48,790 nucleotides of DNA from an uncultured Lachnospiraceae bacterium (GCA_947630485.1 CANRHU010000018.1:1-48790), one strand, 5' to 3'; positions 1 through 8,056 are shown, numbered from the stretch's first letter. Made by a program: numbers and translations. The notes: generated by a model from the sequence alone, not told the origin.

Positions 1-26
1 GCGAAGCCACTTGTAATAGCACACGA

Positions 27-46
27 GGCCCCGCCTCGGCGGGGCC
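27..46 (+). other. GC-rich perfect hairpin upstream of first gene
   Basis: A 9-base inverted repeat (GGCCCCGCC / GGCGGGGCC) with a 2-base centre lies just before the AGGAGG ribosome-binding site of the first gene. No T-run follows, so it is not a classical terminator. It could be a terminator remnant of an upstream gene or an mRNA 5' structure. Confidence 0.45.
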
Positions 47-60
47 GGAAAGGAGGAAAA

Positions 61-324
61 ATGGTAAGAGAATTTTGTGATAGATGCAAGGCTGAAATTC
101 CTAGCGAAGAGAGGAATAAGAGGATTTTGCAAATCTCATATGAAATTGGATACAGGCGGACAGAATGCGCATCCATAACATTGTGTCCAAAATGTTTTTC
201 CGAGATGGGAATATCTAAGGCCACTAATGATGTTGGACTCTCAGAAAGAAGGCAAAAAGAGCCGAACGCAGTAGAAAAGCTGATGGACATATTCCGGGAG
301 CTAATAAATGAATGTATGGAATGA
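61..324 (+). CDS. Small zinc-ribbon-like protein of the mobile element
   Basis: An 87-residue protein with one CxxC pair near the N-terminus (CDRC) and a second near residues 42-45 (CPKC). This is the spacing of a small zinc ribbon or treble clef. The rest is charged and has no membrane segment. The start is supported by AGGAGG five bases before the ATG. It is first in a tightly packed run of short genes leading to two DNA methyltransferases, which suggests a phage or other mobile-element accessory gene. No specific function is recognised. The zinc-binding role is inferred from the cysteines alone. Confidence 0.6.
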   Translation: MVREFCDRCKAEIPSEERNKRILQISYEIGYRRTECASITLCPKCFSEMGISKATNDVGLSERRQKEPNAVEKLMDIFRELINECME

Positions 325-342
325 GAGCAGGAGATGTGAATT

Positions 343-831
343 ATGCTTATAATGAACCAGGAAAGAGATGCTGTTTACAATTTAGAGAATGCCTTGTCGG
401 TTTTCATAGATCGTTCCGATTCTGATGCTTATTCCGGGAAAGTGGGAATTTACGTCGATCAGAACAAAGAGGAACAGGCGATTTCTTTGCTCGGAAGATA
501 TGACGAGGATCGGGCAAAAGAGATCTTGCTGATGTTGCTCGGAGAATATGATTCCGGAAGAAGGGTATACAAAATGCCGTCAGACGACGAACGTGATGCT
601 TCAACCGATTTTCTGTTTTCGGTTATAAAGTTTCCTCCGGAAGAAATAAGGGTTTGCAATATGTGTAAACGCGGAAAGAGCGCAGAATGCGCGGTTTATC
701 ACCAGCTGCATGTTGGAAAGCCTCCGTGTACGATGGCTGATCGCGCCTGGGTTGATAACAACATCGACCTGAAAGCTCTGCGCAGATACATATTTGGCTC
801 CGGAGAGGGTAGCCATGAAGAAAATGTGTAA
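343..831 (+). CDS. Hypothetical mobile-element protein with C-terminal cysteines
   Basis: A 162-residue soluble protein that I do not recognise. The first about 100 residues are acidic and helical. The last third has a CxxC (CNMC) followed by two more cysteines, a possible metal site. A GGAG lies 10 bases before the ATG; an in-frame ATG three codons later is an alternative start. The gene follows the previous one by 18 bases and overlaps the next by 17, so it is probably co-transcribed with the small Cys-rich neighbours. Function unknown. Confidence 0.55.
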   Translation: MLIMNQERDAVYNLENALSVFIDRSDSDAYSGKVGIYVDQNKEEQAISLLGRYDEDRAKEILLMLLGEYDSGRRVYKMPSDDERDASTDFLFSVIKFPPEEIRVCNMCKRGKSAECAVYHQLHVGKPPCTMADRAWVDNNIDLKALRRYIFGSGEGSHEENV

Positions 832-1126
832 TAACTGCGCGTGGAGTACAGCGCATGATGAAACATGCACGTTCTGGGGGTTTACATCGTGCCGGGCGAT
901 CAGAGAGAAGGACGGATGGCCGATGGCCGTAAAACTAAGACGAAGCCGGCATAGGTGCCATTACTGGAAGCTGTATAAGAGACCGGAAGGAGGCGGGGAG
1001 AATGAAGGCAATAGCAAAATATCCTGGAAGCAAGTGGTCCATCGCAGACTGGATCATAAGCTACTTTCCGGAACATCACAGCTATTTAGAACCGTTCTTC
1101 GGCTCTGGCGCGGTATTCTTCAATAA
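815..1126 (+). CDS. Small Cys-rich protein overlapping the methyltransferase gene
   Basis: A 103-residue frame opening with a CxxC (CNNC) and continuing with Cys, Trp and His residues through about residue 50, so a zinc-binding fold is likely. GGAGAGG before the ATG at 815 supports this start over an upstream TTG. The frame continues 125 bases into the following Dam-type gene. Its last about 40 residues, rich in Arg and Leu, look like reading of the wrong frame rather than selected protein. Either the overlap is real or an original stop codon has been lost. The N-terminal half is the credible part. Function unknown. Confidence 0.45.
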   Translation: MKKMCNNCAWSTAHDETCTFWGFTSCRAIREKDGWPMAVKLRRSRHRCHYWKLYKRPEGGGENEGNSKISWKQVVHRRLDHKLLSGTSQLFRTVLRLWRGILQ

Positions 1127-1835
1127 GCCAAGGTCTCACATAGAAACCGTGAATGATCTGGACGGAAACGTGGTAAATCTGTTCGAGTGCATCCGGGACT
1201 ATCCGGAGCAGCTGGCACGGGCCATTTACTACACACCGTATGCCAGGAGCGTCTATGAGCGCGTATTCTCTGAAAATCCGGAGGATAAGATCCAGAAGGC
1301 GCTGAATTTCTACACGCGCCTGAACATGGGACACGGCTTCAGGACGAACGGCGAGAAGGTCGGCTGGAAGAATGATGTCCAAGGCAGAGAGCGATCCTAC
1401 GCTTCCCAGGACTGGTGTCACTTGCCGGACAAGATCATGATGGCGGCAGAACGGCTACGAGGTGTACAGATCGAGAATATGCCGGCCGTGGAATTGATTC
1501 GCCGGTTTAATTACGAGAAGGTCCTGATATACTGCGATCCGCCGTATATGCTGGAAACCAGATACGGGAAACAATATCGGTTCGAAATGGACGATAAGGA
1601 TCATGTAGAGCTGCTGGAAACACTCCTGCAACATAAAGGACCGGTCGTAATCAGCGGGTACGAGACTGATCTTTATAACAGCGTTCTTGCGGGGAGCCGG
1701 TGGAAGAAGTTCAGCAATACATCGAGAACGATGTCCGGGTCCACGAAGCAGGAAACGATCTGGATGAATTATAACCCGCATGTCGGGCAGATGTCGATGT
1801 TTACAGCAGAAACGAGGTGGGTACGTGAAGGTTGA
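1002..1835 (+). CDS. Dam-type (D12 class) DNA adenine-N6 methyltransferase
   Basis: A 277-residue methyltransferase that transfers a methyl group from S-adenosylmethionine to adenine N6 in DNA. The N-terminal KYPGSK and the EPFFGSGAVFF stretch (residues 30-40) form the cofactor-binding motif I of the D12 family. The catalytic DPPY is at residues 179-182. Length matches family members (about 260-290). No restriction endonuclease is adjacent, so it is an orphan methylase, as is common in phages and integrative elements, where it protects element DNA or marks it for regulation. GGCGGGGAG precedes the ATG. The recognition sequence cannot be read from the protein; GATC is only a guess from the family. 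Confidence 0.9.
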   Translation: MKAIAKYPGSKWSIADWIISYFPEHHSYLEPFFGSGAVFFNKPRSHIETVNDLDGNVVNLFECIRDYPEQLARAIYYTPYARSVYERVFSENPEDKIQKALNFYTRLNMGHGFRTNGEKVGWKNDVQGRERSYASQDWCHLPDKIMMAAERLRGVQIENMPAVELIRRFNYEKVLIYCDPPYMLETRYGKQYRFEMDDKDHVELLETLLQHKGPVVISGYETDLYNSVLAGSRWKKFSNTSRTMSGSTKQETIWMNYNPHVGQMSMFTAETRWVREG

Positions 1836-2379
1836 TATCTACGGAAAAACGAAGGGATACGATGTTATATATGCCGATCCGCCTTGGAAGTATGGAGGCG
1901 GGACGGGAAAAGAATTTCAGGGCCTTGCTGTGAACCACTATCGCACAATGAGAAAGAAGGATATCCAGGAAATCCCGGTAGGCAATCTCACGGAAAACGG
2001 AGTGCTGTTCATGTGGGCCACGTTTCCGCAGCTGAAAGACGCCCTGGAAGTAATGGAGGCATGGGGATTCCGTTACCGGACTGTTGCATTCGTATGGGTC
2101 AAGCTGAATAAGAAAAGTAGGACGCCGTTCTTTGGTCTTGGATTCTGGACCAGATCAAACGCAGAAATATGCCTGATCGGGACAAAAGGGAAGGACTACC
2201 CGCGCAGGGCCAACAACAAAATTTCTCAGATCATAATGGAGCCGTCGCGGAGCCATAGCACGAAACCGGAAGAAGCGAGAAGGCGGATAGATTTGCTTAT
2301 GGGGGGGAACCTCTCCAAGATAGAATTGTTTGCAAGGAGGCAATCCGATGGTTGGGATTGCTGGGGAGATGAAGTTTGA
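1825..2379 (+). CDS. MT-A70-family adenine-N6 methyltransferase
   Basis: A 184-residue protein with the MT-A70 signature DPPW at residues 18-21 (YADPPWKY), then the family blocks around MWATFPQL and the C-terminal half with GTKG and PSR-H. Bacterial and phage members methylate adenine N6 in DNA; eukaryotic relatives act on mRNA. GTG at 1825 is chosen because GAGGTGGG lies just upstream and the frame before it is the end of the Dam-type gene; an ATG 45 bases upstream has no ribosome-binding site. The 11-base overlap with the Dam-type gene indicates translational coupling. Two different adenine methylases are thus made together. Confidence 0.88.
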   Translation: MKVDIYGKTKGYDVIYADPPWKYGGGTGKEFQGLAVNHYRTMRKKDIQEIPVGNLTENGVLFMWATFPQLKDALEVMEAWGFRYRTVAFVWVKLNKKSRTPFFGLGFWTRSNAEICLIGTKGKDYPRRANNKISQIIMEPSRSHSTKPEEARRRIDLLMGGNLSKIELFARRQSDGWDCWGDEV

Positions 2380-2404
2380 GAAAAAAGGAGGTATAGGTTG
2401 ACAA

Positions 2405-2644
2405 ATGCGGGACAAAAAGGTATATTTAGAGATACCGGAGTTTTCCGGCGAGAATGTCCCGATAGCCGTAGCAGCAAGGGTGATGAAAAAGGACCAGCAA
2501 TTTATCAGGCAAGGAATCATCCTTGGTATCCTGAAATTCGGAGTGGCGTTCAAAAAAGAAGGAAGCTCGCAATATGATTACTACATATCGCCGCTGAAAT
2601 TTTGGGAAGAAACCGGCTACGTATATGACGGGTCTGAAACGTAA
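2405..2644 (+). CDS. Small phage-type DNA-binding-like protein
   Basis: A 79-residue protein. The first half (VAARVMKKDQQFIRQG) resembles the helix-turn-helix of excisionase-like proteins, and the second half (AFKKEGSSQYDYYISP) is a beta-hairpin region ending in an aromatic helix. Very similar short proteins occur in clostridial prophages, usually without assigned function. The preceding gene ends 25 bases upstream, and AAAAAGGAGG lies in the gap, though rather far from this ATG. It is the last clear mobile-element gene before the terminator near 2830. The DNA-binding role is inferred from the fold impression only. Confidence 0.6.
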   Translation: MRDKKVYLEIPEFSGENVPIAVAARVMKKDQQFIRQGIILGILKFGVAFKKEGSSQYDYYISPLKFWEETGYVYDGSET

Positions 2645-2816
2645 AAAAGCCGTGAGAAGTCCACAAACGCCCTAAAAATTCGTGAGTAGGAAACGAGTAG
2701 GTAACAAAACGAAGAATTTCTACGAAGATTAGCGGGTTGACTGCTTCCGTCGAGGAAGCGGCGAAGGCCGGGAAGTTCTAAAGACATATGAAGGAAAGAA
2801 TTCATTGAAATTAGAA

Positions 2817-2849
2817 GCGCCGCAGTCTTCCGGGACTGCGGTGCTTTTT
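2817..2849 (+). terminator. Strong rho-independent terminator closing the mobile-element run
   Basis: An 11-base stem (2817-2827 with 2834-2844, one G-T pair) and the loop TTCCGG are followed by TTTTT at 2845-2849. This is a textbook intrinsic terminator, placed at the end of the mobile-element genes and before the palindromic repeats. Confidence 0.85.
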
Positions 2850-2850
2850 G

Positions 2851-2958
2851 TTTCCATGCAAGCAAGGCGCCAGTGACGCCTTGCTTGTATTACGCCAGTA
2901 TGCAAAAAGGGTGCAGGCGGCATGCTTTCAATATTGCGTCAGTATGCAGAAAGCACGG
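2851..2958 (+). repeat. Dispersed palindromic repeat family A, copy cluster 1
   Basis: It starts with TTTCCATG, the family edge, and then a perfect 11-base stem (2859-2869 with 2877-2887) around a 7-base loop CCAGTGA. Two diverged units follow, each with a GCCAGTATGC or GCGTCAGTATGC element. The same edge and CAGTG core recur near 5300-5400, 9511-9626, 10936-11024, inside pgeF and inside the large GH2 gene. It lies directly behind a terminator, in non-coding DNA. Confidence 0.75.
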
Positions 2959-3052
2959 ACAAATAAAGACCCTCAAAAAAGTGGTTGCGTCCTGCGGCAG
3001 AACCCGGTAAGATATAGATAAGGATATATATGACGCGAAGGAGGAGATGAAG

Positions 3053-5293
3053 ATGAATCGTGGCACAAAGACAACAAAGGACGGCATCTGCCGCCTGACT
3101 CAGCCTGCAGGCGGTGAAAACCTCTCCTGGTCCGAGGATTCAGGGCTTGAGCTGCTGGAGAGGGACGGGCTGTATTTCAAGGATCTGGAGCGGACGGGCG
3201 AACTTTTGCCGTATGAGGACTGGCGTCTTCCCGCATGGGAACGCGCGAAGGATCTGGCGGGACGGATGACCGTCGAGGAGATTGCGGGTCTGATGCTCTA
3301 TTCGCCGCATCAGATGGTACCCCCTGCGGCGGGAGGCCCGTTTACGGGGACTTTTGGCGGCAAGTCTTACGAGGAGTCAGGGGCCGAGGCCTGCGCGATG
3401 AGCGATCAGCAGAAGGAGTATCTGGAGGAGGAGCACATCCGTCATATTCTTCTGACGAATGTGAAGGACGCCGCGACTTCGGCCAGATGGAGCAACACGC
3501 TTCAGGCCTATGCGGAAAAATTGCCCCACGGCATTCCGGTCAATATCTCCAGTGATCCGCGAAACGGGGCGAAGGACAGCGGCGAGGAGTTTAAAAGCGG
3601 CGGAAGCGACGTGAGCAAATGGCCGGAAGGTCTGGGCTTTGCGGCGTGCTTTGACCCGCAGGTCGTGGCACAGTTTGCCCACGACGCTTCGCTCGAATAC
3701 CGGGCGCTGGGCATCACGACGGCCTTGGGACCGCAGATCGATCTCTGTACCGAGCCCCGCTGGATGCGGCTGGTCGATACGCTGGGGGAAGAATGCGGGA
3801 TGACGAAGAATCTGACGAAGGCGTACTGCGACGGTATGCAGACGACAGAGGGCGGCCGTGACGGCTGGGGCCGCGACAGCGTCAACACGATGGTGAAGCA
3901 CTGGCCCGGAGGCGGCACCGGCGAGGGCGGCCGCGACGCGCACTATGCGTTCGGTCAGTTCGCGGTCTATCCGGGCGGGAATTTCGAGGAGCATATCAAG
4001 CCCTTTACAGAAGCCGCCTTCAAGCTGGACGGCCCGACCGGTTGTGCGGCGGCGGTCATGCCGTACTATACGGTTTCCTGGGGCGTTGATGTGAAGAACG
4101 GGAAAAATGTGGGCAATTCCTACAGCGAGTATCTGATCCATGACCTTCTGCGCGGAAAATACGGCTATCAGGGCGTGGTCTGCACCGACTGGGGCATTAC
4201 CGGAGACCCTGATCCCAGGATCGACGCGTTCGGAAGCCGCTGCTACGGCGTGCAGAATCTGACGGAAGCGGAGCGCCATCTGCTGGCAATTATGAACGGT
4301 GTTGATCAGTTCGGCGGCAACAGCGCCGCGGCCCCGATCATTGAGGCTTATCGGATCGGCTGTGAGCGATACGGGGAGCAATGGATGCGGGAACGGATGG
4401 AACTGTCCGCGGCCCGGCTCCTGAAAAATATTTTCCAGTGCGGCCTGTTCGAAGATCCGTATCTGGATCCGGACCGTTCGTCAGAGATCGTGGGATGCAG
4501 GGAATTCTGTGAACATGGCTATGAGGCCCAGCTGAAATCGGTCGTGCTTTTAAAGAACCGCAAGCTTGCCCAGACCGGAGAGACGGCCCTGCCGCTGCGC
4601 AAAGGCCTGAAGGTGTACGTGCCGAACCGCAGTATCCGGGCGTCGAAGGCGTTCTTCCGATCAGACATTCCGGCCCATCTCGAGGATCCTCTTCCGGACG
4701 GGCTGAGCGCCCGGTTCGGACAGCGGGTGGAAGATCCCGCGGAAGCGGACGCAGCGCTTGTATTTGTGGAGAGTCCGGCCTGCAATCCCTATTCCGAGGA
4801 GGACGCTGCAAACGGCGGCAACGGATATCTGCCGATCACGCTGCAGTACCGGCCGTACACGGCCGCGGCGGCGAGAAAGGTCAGCATCGCGGGAGGCGAC
4901 CCGAGGGAAACCTTTATCAACCGCAGCTATGCCGGCAAGACGAACACGGCGTACAATGAATCGGATCTGGACAACATCCTGAAGTGCCGCAGGCTGATGG
5001 GGGACAAGCCGGTGATCGTCTGCGTGACGGCGAACAATCCGATGGTGATGAGCGAGTTTGAGACGGCTGCGGACGGGATCGTTGTGGAGTTCGGGATCTC
5101 GAAGGCAGCGGTGCTGGATGTGGTGTTTGGAAACTATAATCCGAGCGGGCGGCTGCCGGTGCAGATGCCGAAGGACATGGAGACGGTGGAGCGGCAGTGC
5201 GAGGATACGGCGCTCGATATGGAGGCTTATGTGGATTCGGAAGGGAACGCGTACGACTATGGATACGGCCTGCGGTATGACCGGGAAGTGTAA
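3053..5293 (+). CDS. GH3-family beta-glycosidase
   Basis: A cytoplasmic enzyme of about 746 residues, without a signal peptide, that would release sugars from the non-reducing end of beta-linked oligosaccharides. The N-terminal barrel has MTVEEIAGLMLY and KHWPGGG (the KH pair of the substrate site). The nucleophile Asp lies in VVCTDWG (about residue 379). The C-terminal alpha/beta sandwich ends in YDYGYGLRY. The usual fibronectin-III tail is missing, as in shorter GH3 enzymes. The ATG at 3053 fits the AAGGAGGAG site at 7-base spacing; the ATG at 3047 is too close. Substrate is unknown: beta-glucoside and beta-xyloside are the common options. Monocistronic. Confidence 0.92.
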   Translation: MNRGTKTTKDGICRLTQPAGGENLSWSEDSGLELLERDGLYFKDLERTGELLPYEDWRLPAWERAKDLAGRMTVEEIAGLMLYSPHQMVPPAAGGPFTGTFGGKSYEESGAEACAMSDQQKEYLEEEHIRHILLTNVKDAATSARWSNTLQAYAEKLPHGIPVNISSDPRNGAKDSGEEFKSGGSDVSKWPEGLGFAACFDPQVVAQFAHDASLEYRALGITTALGPQIDLCTEPRWMRLVDTLGEECGMTKNLTKAYCDGMQTTEGGRDGWGRDSVNTMVKHWPGGGTGEGGRDAHYAFGQFAVYPGGNFEEHIKPFTEAAFKLDGPTGCAAAVMPYYTVSWGVDVKNGKNVGNSYSEYLIHDLLRGKYGYQGVVCTDWGITGDPDPRIDAFGSRCYGVQNLTEAERHLLAIMNGVDQFGGNSAAAPIIEAYRIGCERYGEQWMRERMELSAARLLKNIFQCGLFEDPYLDPDRSSEIVGCREFCEHGYEAQLKSVVLLKNRKLAQTGETALPLRKGLKVYVPNRSIRASKAFFRSDIPAHLEDPLPDGLSARFGQRVEDPAEADAALVFVESPACNPYSEEDAANGGNGYLPITLQYRPYTAAAARKVSIAGGDPRETFINRSYAGKTNTAYNESDLDNILKCRRLMGDKPVIVCVTANNPMVMSEFETAADGIVVEFGISKAAVLDVVFGNYNPSGRLPVQMPKDMETVERQCEDTALDMEAYVDSEGNAYDYGYGLRYDREV

Positions 5294-5297
5294 ATAG

Positions 5298-5400
5298 ATG
5301 CAGCTGTACGCAATCCGGGCAGAGTGTCACTAGCGTGTTTTTTTGCATGTTGATGCAATCCAGGCAGAGTGTCACTGGCGCTTTGCCCGCATGGAAATAC
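5298..5400 (+). repeat. Palindromic repeat family A, copy cluster 2
   Basis: Two units in the opposite orientation to cluster 1, each with GGCAGAGTGTCACT followed by an inverted arm (AGCG or GGCGCTTTGCC). The second ends in the family edge GCATGGAAATAC. They fill the gap between the convergent GH3 and antiporter genes and abut the shared terminator. Confidence 0.65.
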
Positions 5401-5401
5401 A

Positions 5402-5449
5402 AAAAGCAGGCAGTATCCGGCAGACTGCGCGGATGAACTGCCTGCTTTT
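5402..5449. terminator. Bidirectional terminator between convergent genes
   Basis: A perfect 13-base inverted repeat (AAAAGCAGGCAGT at 5402, ACTGCCTGCTTTT at 5437) with a 22-base loop and A/T runs at both ends can serve the GH3 gene from the left and the antiporter gene from the right. Confidence 0.75.
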
Positions 5450-5461
5450 GTCAGAGAAAAA

Positions 5462-7117
5462 CTATTTCGGCGTCTTCACAAGGCGGTTGGCGGTCACGAT
5501 CACAGCGGCCAGGAGCACGAGCGTCGCCGGCAGCGCGGCTATCGCAACGGGGCTGTCGGTATAATAGCCGATCAGGCCAGCCAGCAGATATCCGACGGCG
5601 CACACGGCGGCTACCGTGAAAGCGTAAGGCAGCTGCGTCGTCACATGATTGACGTGGTTGGAATGAGCCCCGGCAGACGCCATGATCGTGGTATCGGAGA
5701 TCGGCGAACAGTGGTCGCCGCAGACGGCGCCTGAGAGGCAGGCAGCGATGGCGATGACCAGCATCTCATAGGAATCCGTAAATACATTGCATACGATCGG
5801 AATCAGGATGGAGAAAGTGCCCCAGCTGGTTCCTGTGGAAAATGCAAGAAAGACTGCGACAATGAAGATGATGCATGGCAGGAAAATCCGGAATGCCCCG
5901 GCAGAGGCCGCTACGACGTCGCGGATATAAAGGTTCGCCCCCAGAAGGCCGGTCATGCCGGAGAGGTTCCAGGCCAGGATCAGGATGAGCATCGGCGCGC
6001 ACATGGAGCGAAAGCCCGCGGGCAGGCAGTCCATAAATTCCTGGAAGGTGATCACGCCGCGCAGCATGTAGAAGAAAAAGGTAAAAATCAGCGAGATCAG
6101 GCTGCCGTAGACAAGGCCGATGGCGGAGCTGGAGTTGGCAAACGCGTCGATGAATCCAACGCCGTCGAAGAAGCCGCCCGTGTAGACGATGCCGATAATA
6201 CAGGTGACAATCAGGACGGCCACAGGCAGCACGAGATCGACGACGCCTCCGCGGGAGGACGGGATCTCATCGTCCGCGTCCTGATAGGGCCGGTCCGACG
6301 TCGTGAAAAGGTCGCCCTTGGCCGCGTTGTCTTCGTGGAGCTTCATGGGACCGTAATCCAGTTTCAGGGTCACGATCAGGATCATCATAAGAAGCGTGCC
6401 GAGTGCATAGAAATTGTAAGGTATGGTCCGCAGAAACATTTCGAAACCGTTGATTCCTGCGTCGGCGGGAACCGAGTAGGTAACGGCGGCCGCCCAGGAG
6501 GAGATCGGCGCGATAATGCAGACCGGGGCGGCGGTGGCGTCGATCAGATAGGCCAGTTTGGCGCGCGACACCTGATGACGGTCGGTCACCGGGCGGATGA
6601 CGGAACCGACGGTCATGCAGTTGAAGCCGTCGTCCACGAAGATCAGTACGCCCAGCGCGATAGTGGCGAGCTGCGCGCCGACCCGGCTGTGAATATGCTT
6701 CGAGGCCCAGCGTCCGAAAGCCGCGGAGCCGCCGGCCTTGTTCATCAGGGCCACGAGGGCCGCCAGAAGGACTACGAACACAAGGATGCTGGCGTTCTGC
6801 TGGGTGGCGATCTTATTGACCAGGCCGCCTTCCTCATTGTACAGAATGGTCTGCAGGGCAAGGCCAAGATTGCCGTTAGCGTAGAGCAGGCCTCCGGTTA
6901 CGACGCCCATGAACAGGGAGAAATAGACTTCCTTTGTGACAAGCGCCAGGCCGATGGCGACTACAGGCGGAAGCAGGGACCATATGGTATGGTAGAGCGC
7001 GGGCGCGTAGCCTTCCGTGACCTCGGACGGCGTCCGAAAAGTGATAAAGACCAGAACCAGCACCGCCGCCAGAACTGCCAGCCACAAAAAAGGCTTTGAC
7101 TTTTTCGGAATGTTCAT
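5462..7117 (-). CDS. NhaC-family Na+/H+ antiporter-like transporter
   Basis: A 551-residue integral membrane protein with about 12 hydrophobic segments. It starts with a short basic N-terminus and one membrane helix, then LLPPVVAIGLALVTKEVYFSL, typical of the NhaC branch. Family-specific blocks are DDGFNCMTVGSVIRPVTD (about residues 160-180) and GDHCSPISDTTIMAS near the C-terminus; both carry charged or polar residues in the ion path. Members exchange sodium for protons, and some relatives move amino acids, so the cargo is not certain. AAGGGGG precedes the ATG. It stands alone, with its own strong promoter and a shared terminator downstream. Confidence 0.88.
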   Translation of the reverse strand: MNIPKKSKPFLWLAVLAAVLVLVFITFRTPSEVTEGYAPALYHTIWSLLPPVVAIGLALVTKEVYFSLFMGVVTGGLLYANGNLGLALQTILYNEEGGLVNKIATQQNASILVFVVLLAALVALMNKAGGSAAFGRWASKHIHSRVGAQLATIALGVLIFVDDGFNCMTVGSVIRPVTDRHQVSRAKLAYLIDATAAPVCIIAPISSWAAAVTYSVPADAGINGFEMFLRTIPYNFYALGTLLMMILIVTLKLDYGPMKLHEDNAAKGDLFTTSDRPYQDADDEIPSSRGGVVDLVLPVAVLIVTCIIGIVYTGGFFDGVGFIDAFANSSSAIGLVYGSLISLIFTFFFYMLRGVITFQEFMDCLPAGFRSMCAPMLILILAWNLSGMTGLLGANLYIRDVVAASAGAFRIFLPCIIFIVAVFLAFSTGTSWGTFSILIPIVCNVFTDSYEMLVIAIAACLSGAVCGDHCSPISDTTIMASAGAHSNHVNHVTTQLPYAFTVAAVCAVGYLLAGLIGYYTDSPVAIAALPATLVLLAAVIVTANRLVKTPK

Positions 7118-7170
7118 GAAAAAACCCCCTTTTTATCACATGGATGCGAAGCTTCAGACGTTTGTTTTTT

Positions 7171-7199
7171 ATTATAAAACGCTTCTTCTGATTTATCAA
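7171..7199 (-). promoter_or_regulatory. Sigma-A promoter of the antiporter gene
   Basis: On the minus strand TTGATA (7194-7199) and TATAAT (7171-7176) are separated by exactly 17 bases, about 55 bases before the antiporter ATG. Confidence 0.8.
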
Positions 7200-7210
7200 C
7201 CGAAAAATGC

Positions 7211-7239
7211 TTGACATCGTATGGATGAAAATTTATGAT
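7211..7239 (+). promoter_or_regulatory. Sigma-A promoter of the barnase-barstar genes
   Basis: Consensus TTGACA (7211-7216), a 17-base spacer and TATGAT (7234-7239) lie 40 bases before the lipoprotein ATG. The -35 regions of this promoter and the divergent antiporter promoter are only about 12 bases apart. Confidence 0.85.
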
Positions 7240-7279
7240 GCTTTTAGGATGACGCATTCAAGGGAAAGGGAGTGATCAG

Positions 7280-8056
7280 ATGAAACAGTGGAAACGCCGC
7301 AGGGCGCTTTTGTGGGCGATTCTGCTGACCGTCAGCTTGGTGCTGGGCGGCTGCGGGGACGCGGAGAGCGGAGCGGTCCAGTCGATCGGAGAGTCGCTCT
7401 TAGATTCCATCGCGGCGGACATGGGCGAGGATTCGCTGGAATCGGTGGAGACAGAGTTTGGCGAGGCAATCGGCAGGGAAATTGAAGAAGGTCTGGCGGA
7501 GGCCGCCCTCGGAGATGAAACGCCGGAAGAAAAGCAGGCGGAGGAGACGATTTCGCGGAGCGAGCCTGGGCAGGCGGAGGAGACGGTTTCGCAGAGTGAG
7601 CCCGAGCAGGCGGATGAGAAAACTTCGCAGGGAGAGCCTGGGCAGGAACCGTCCGAAAATGCTTTGGGATTATCTTCGGAAGGCGGCATATCCGTCGAGC
7701 CGGAAGGAGAATACAGCGACCGGGATCATGTGGCGCTCTATATCCATCTCTACGGCGAACTGCCGTCCAATTATATCACGAAAGAGGAAGCGCGGGCTCT
7801 GGGCTGGGACTCCTCGAAGGGAAATCTGTGGGAGGCGGCCCCGGGCAAGAGTATCGGCGGCGACGTTTTCGGAAACCGCGAAGGGCTGCTGCCGAAGAAA
7901 AAAGGACGCAGATATTATGAGTGCGATATTAATTACGAGGGCGGTTACCGCGGCGGAGAGCGAATCGTCTTTAGCGACGACGGTCTGGTATACTATTCCG
8001 AGGATCACTACGAGAATTTTGAGCTTCTGTATAACGGGGAGGGTATGGCAGAATGA
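7280..8056 (+). CDS. Membrane-tethered barnase-family ribonuclease (lipoprotein)
   Basis: A 258-residue protein in three parts. Residues 1-25 are a lipoprotein signal (basic start, hydrophobic core, lipobox LGGC with Cys25). Residues 26-145 are an acidic linker containing three 12-residue repeats of the EETxSQSEPGQA type (7541-7648). Residues about 150-258 are a complete barnase domain (NYITKEEARALGW, PGKSIGGDVF). Catalytic residues are kept with exact barnase spacing: Glu214, Arg224, Arg228, His243 match Glu73, Arg83, Arg87, His102. The enzyme cleaves single-stranded RNA. The lipid anchor would hold it outside the cell. The ATG overlaps the barstar-like gene, as expected for a toxin with its inhibitor. 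Confidence 0.93.
   Translation: MKQWKRRRALLWAILLTVSLVLGGCGDAESGAVQSIGESLLDSIAADMGEDSLESVETEFGEAIGREIEEGLAEAALGDETPEEKQAEETISRSEPGQAEETVSQSEPEQADEKTSQGEPGQEPSENALGLSSEGGISVEPEGEYSDRDHVALYIHLYGELPSNYITKEEARALGWDSSKGNLWEAAPGKSIGGDVFGNREGLLPKKKGRRYYECDINYEGGYRGGERIVFSDDGLVYYSEDHYENFELLYNGEGMAE
7541..7648 (+). repeat. Three in-frame 36-base repeats in the barnase linker
   Basis: Three 36-base units encode 12-residue acidic repeats differing at a few positions (SRSEPGQ, SQSEPEQ, SQGEPGQ). They lengthen the flexible tether between the lipid anchor and the ribonuclease domain without breaking the frame. Confidence 0.8.

Larger units (their letters stand above)
2645..3046 (+). other. Gene-poor gap between mobile-element edge and GH3 gene
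   Basis: About 400 bases without a convincing gene. It contains two short overlapping open stretches, 2683-2733 (starting GTG, 16 codons) and 2703-2780 (26 codons after a stop, ending EEAAKAGKF), which may be remains of a broken mobile-element gene. Next come a hairpin GCTTCC-N5-GGAAGC near 2741, the strong terminator at 2817-2849, palindromic repeat units at 2851-2958, and a weak promoter-like pair before the GH3 gene (TTGCGT 2985, TAAGAT 3008, 17-base spacing). Confidence 0.5.

Noticed and set aside
27-46. Terminator at the window start
   Set aside because: Strong stem but no T-run; kept only as a hairpin of unknown role.
3377-4381. Long antisense frame opposite the GH3 gene (about 330 codons)
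   Set aside because: Shadow of a GC-rich gene: Arg/Pro/Ala-rich product, no ribosome-binding site or family match, and the sense strand carries full GH3 motifs.
6335-7099. Antisense frame opposite the NhaC-type gene (about 250 codons)
   Set aside because: Gly/Arg/Asp-rich shadow with no recognisable domain; the opposite strand has clear membrane helices and family motifs.
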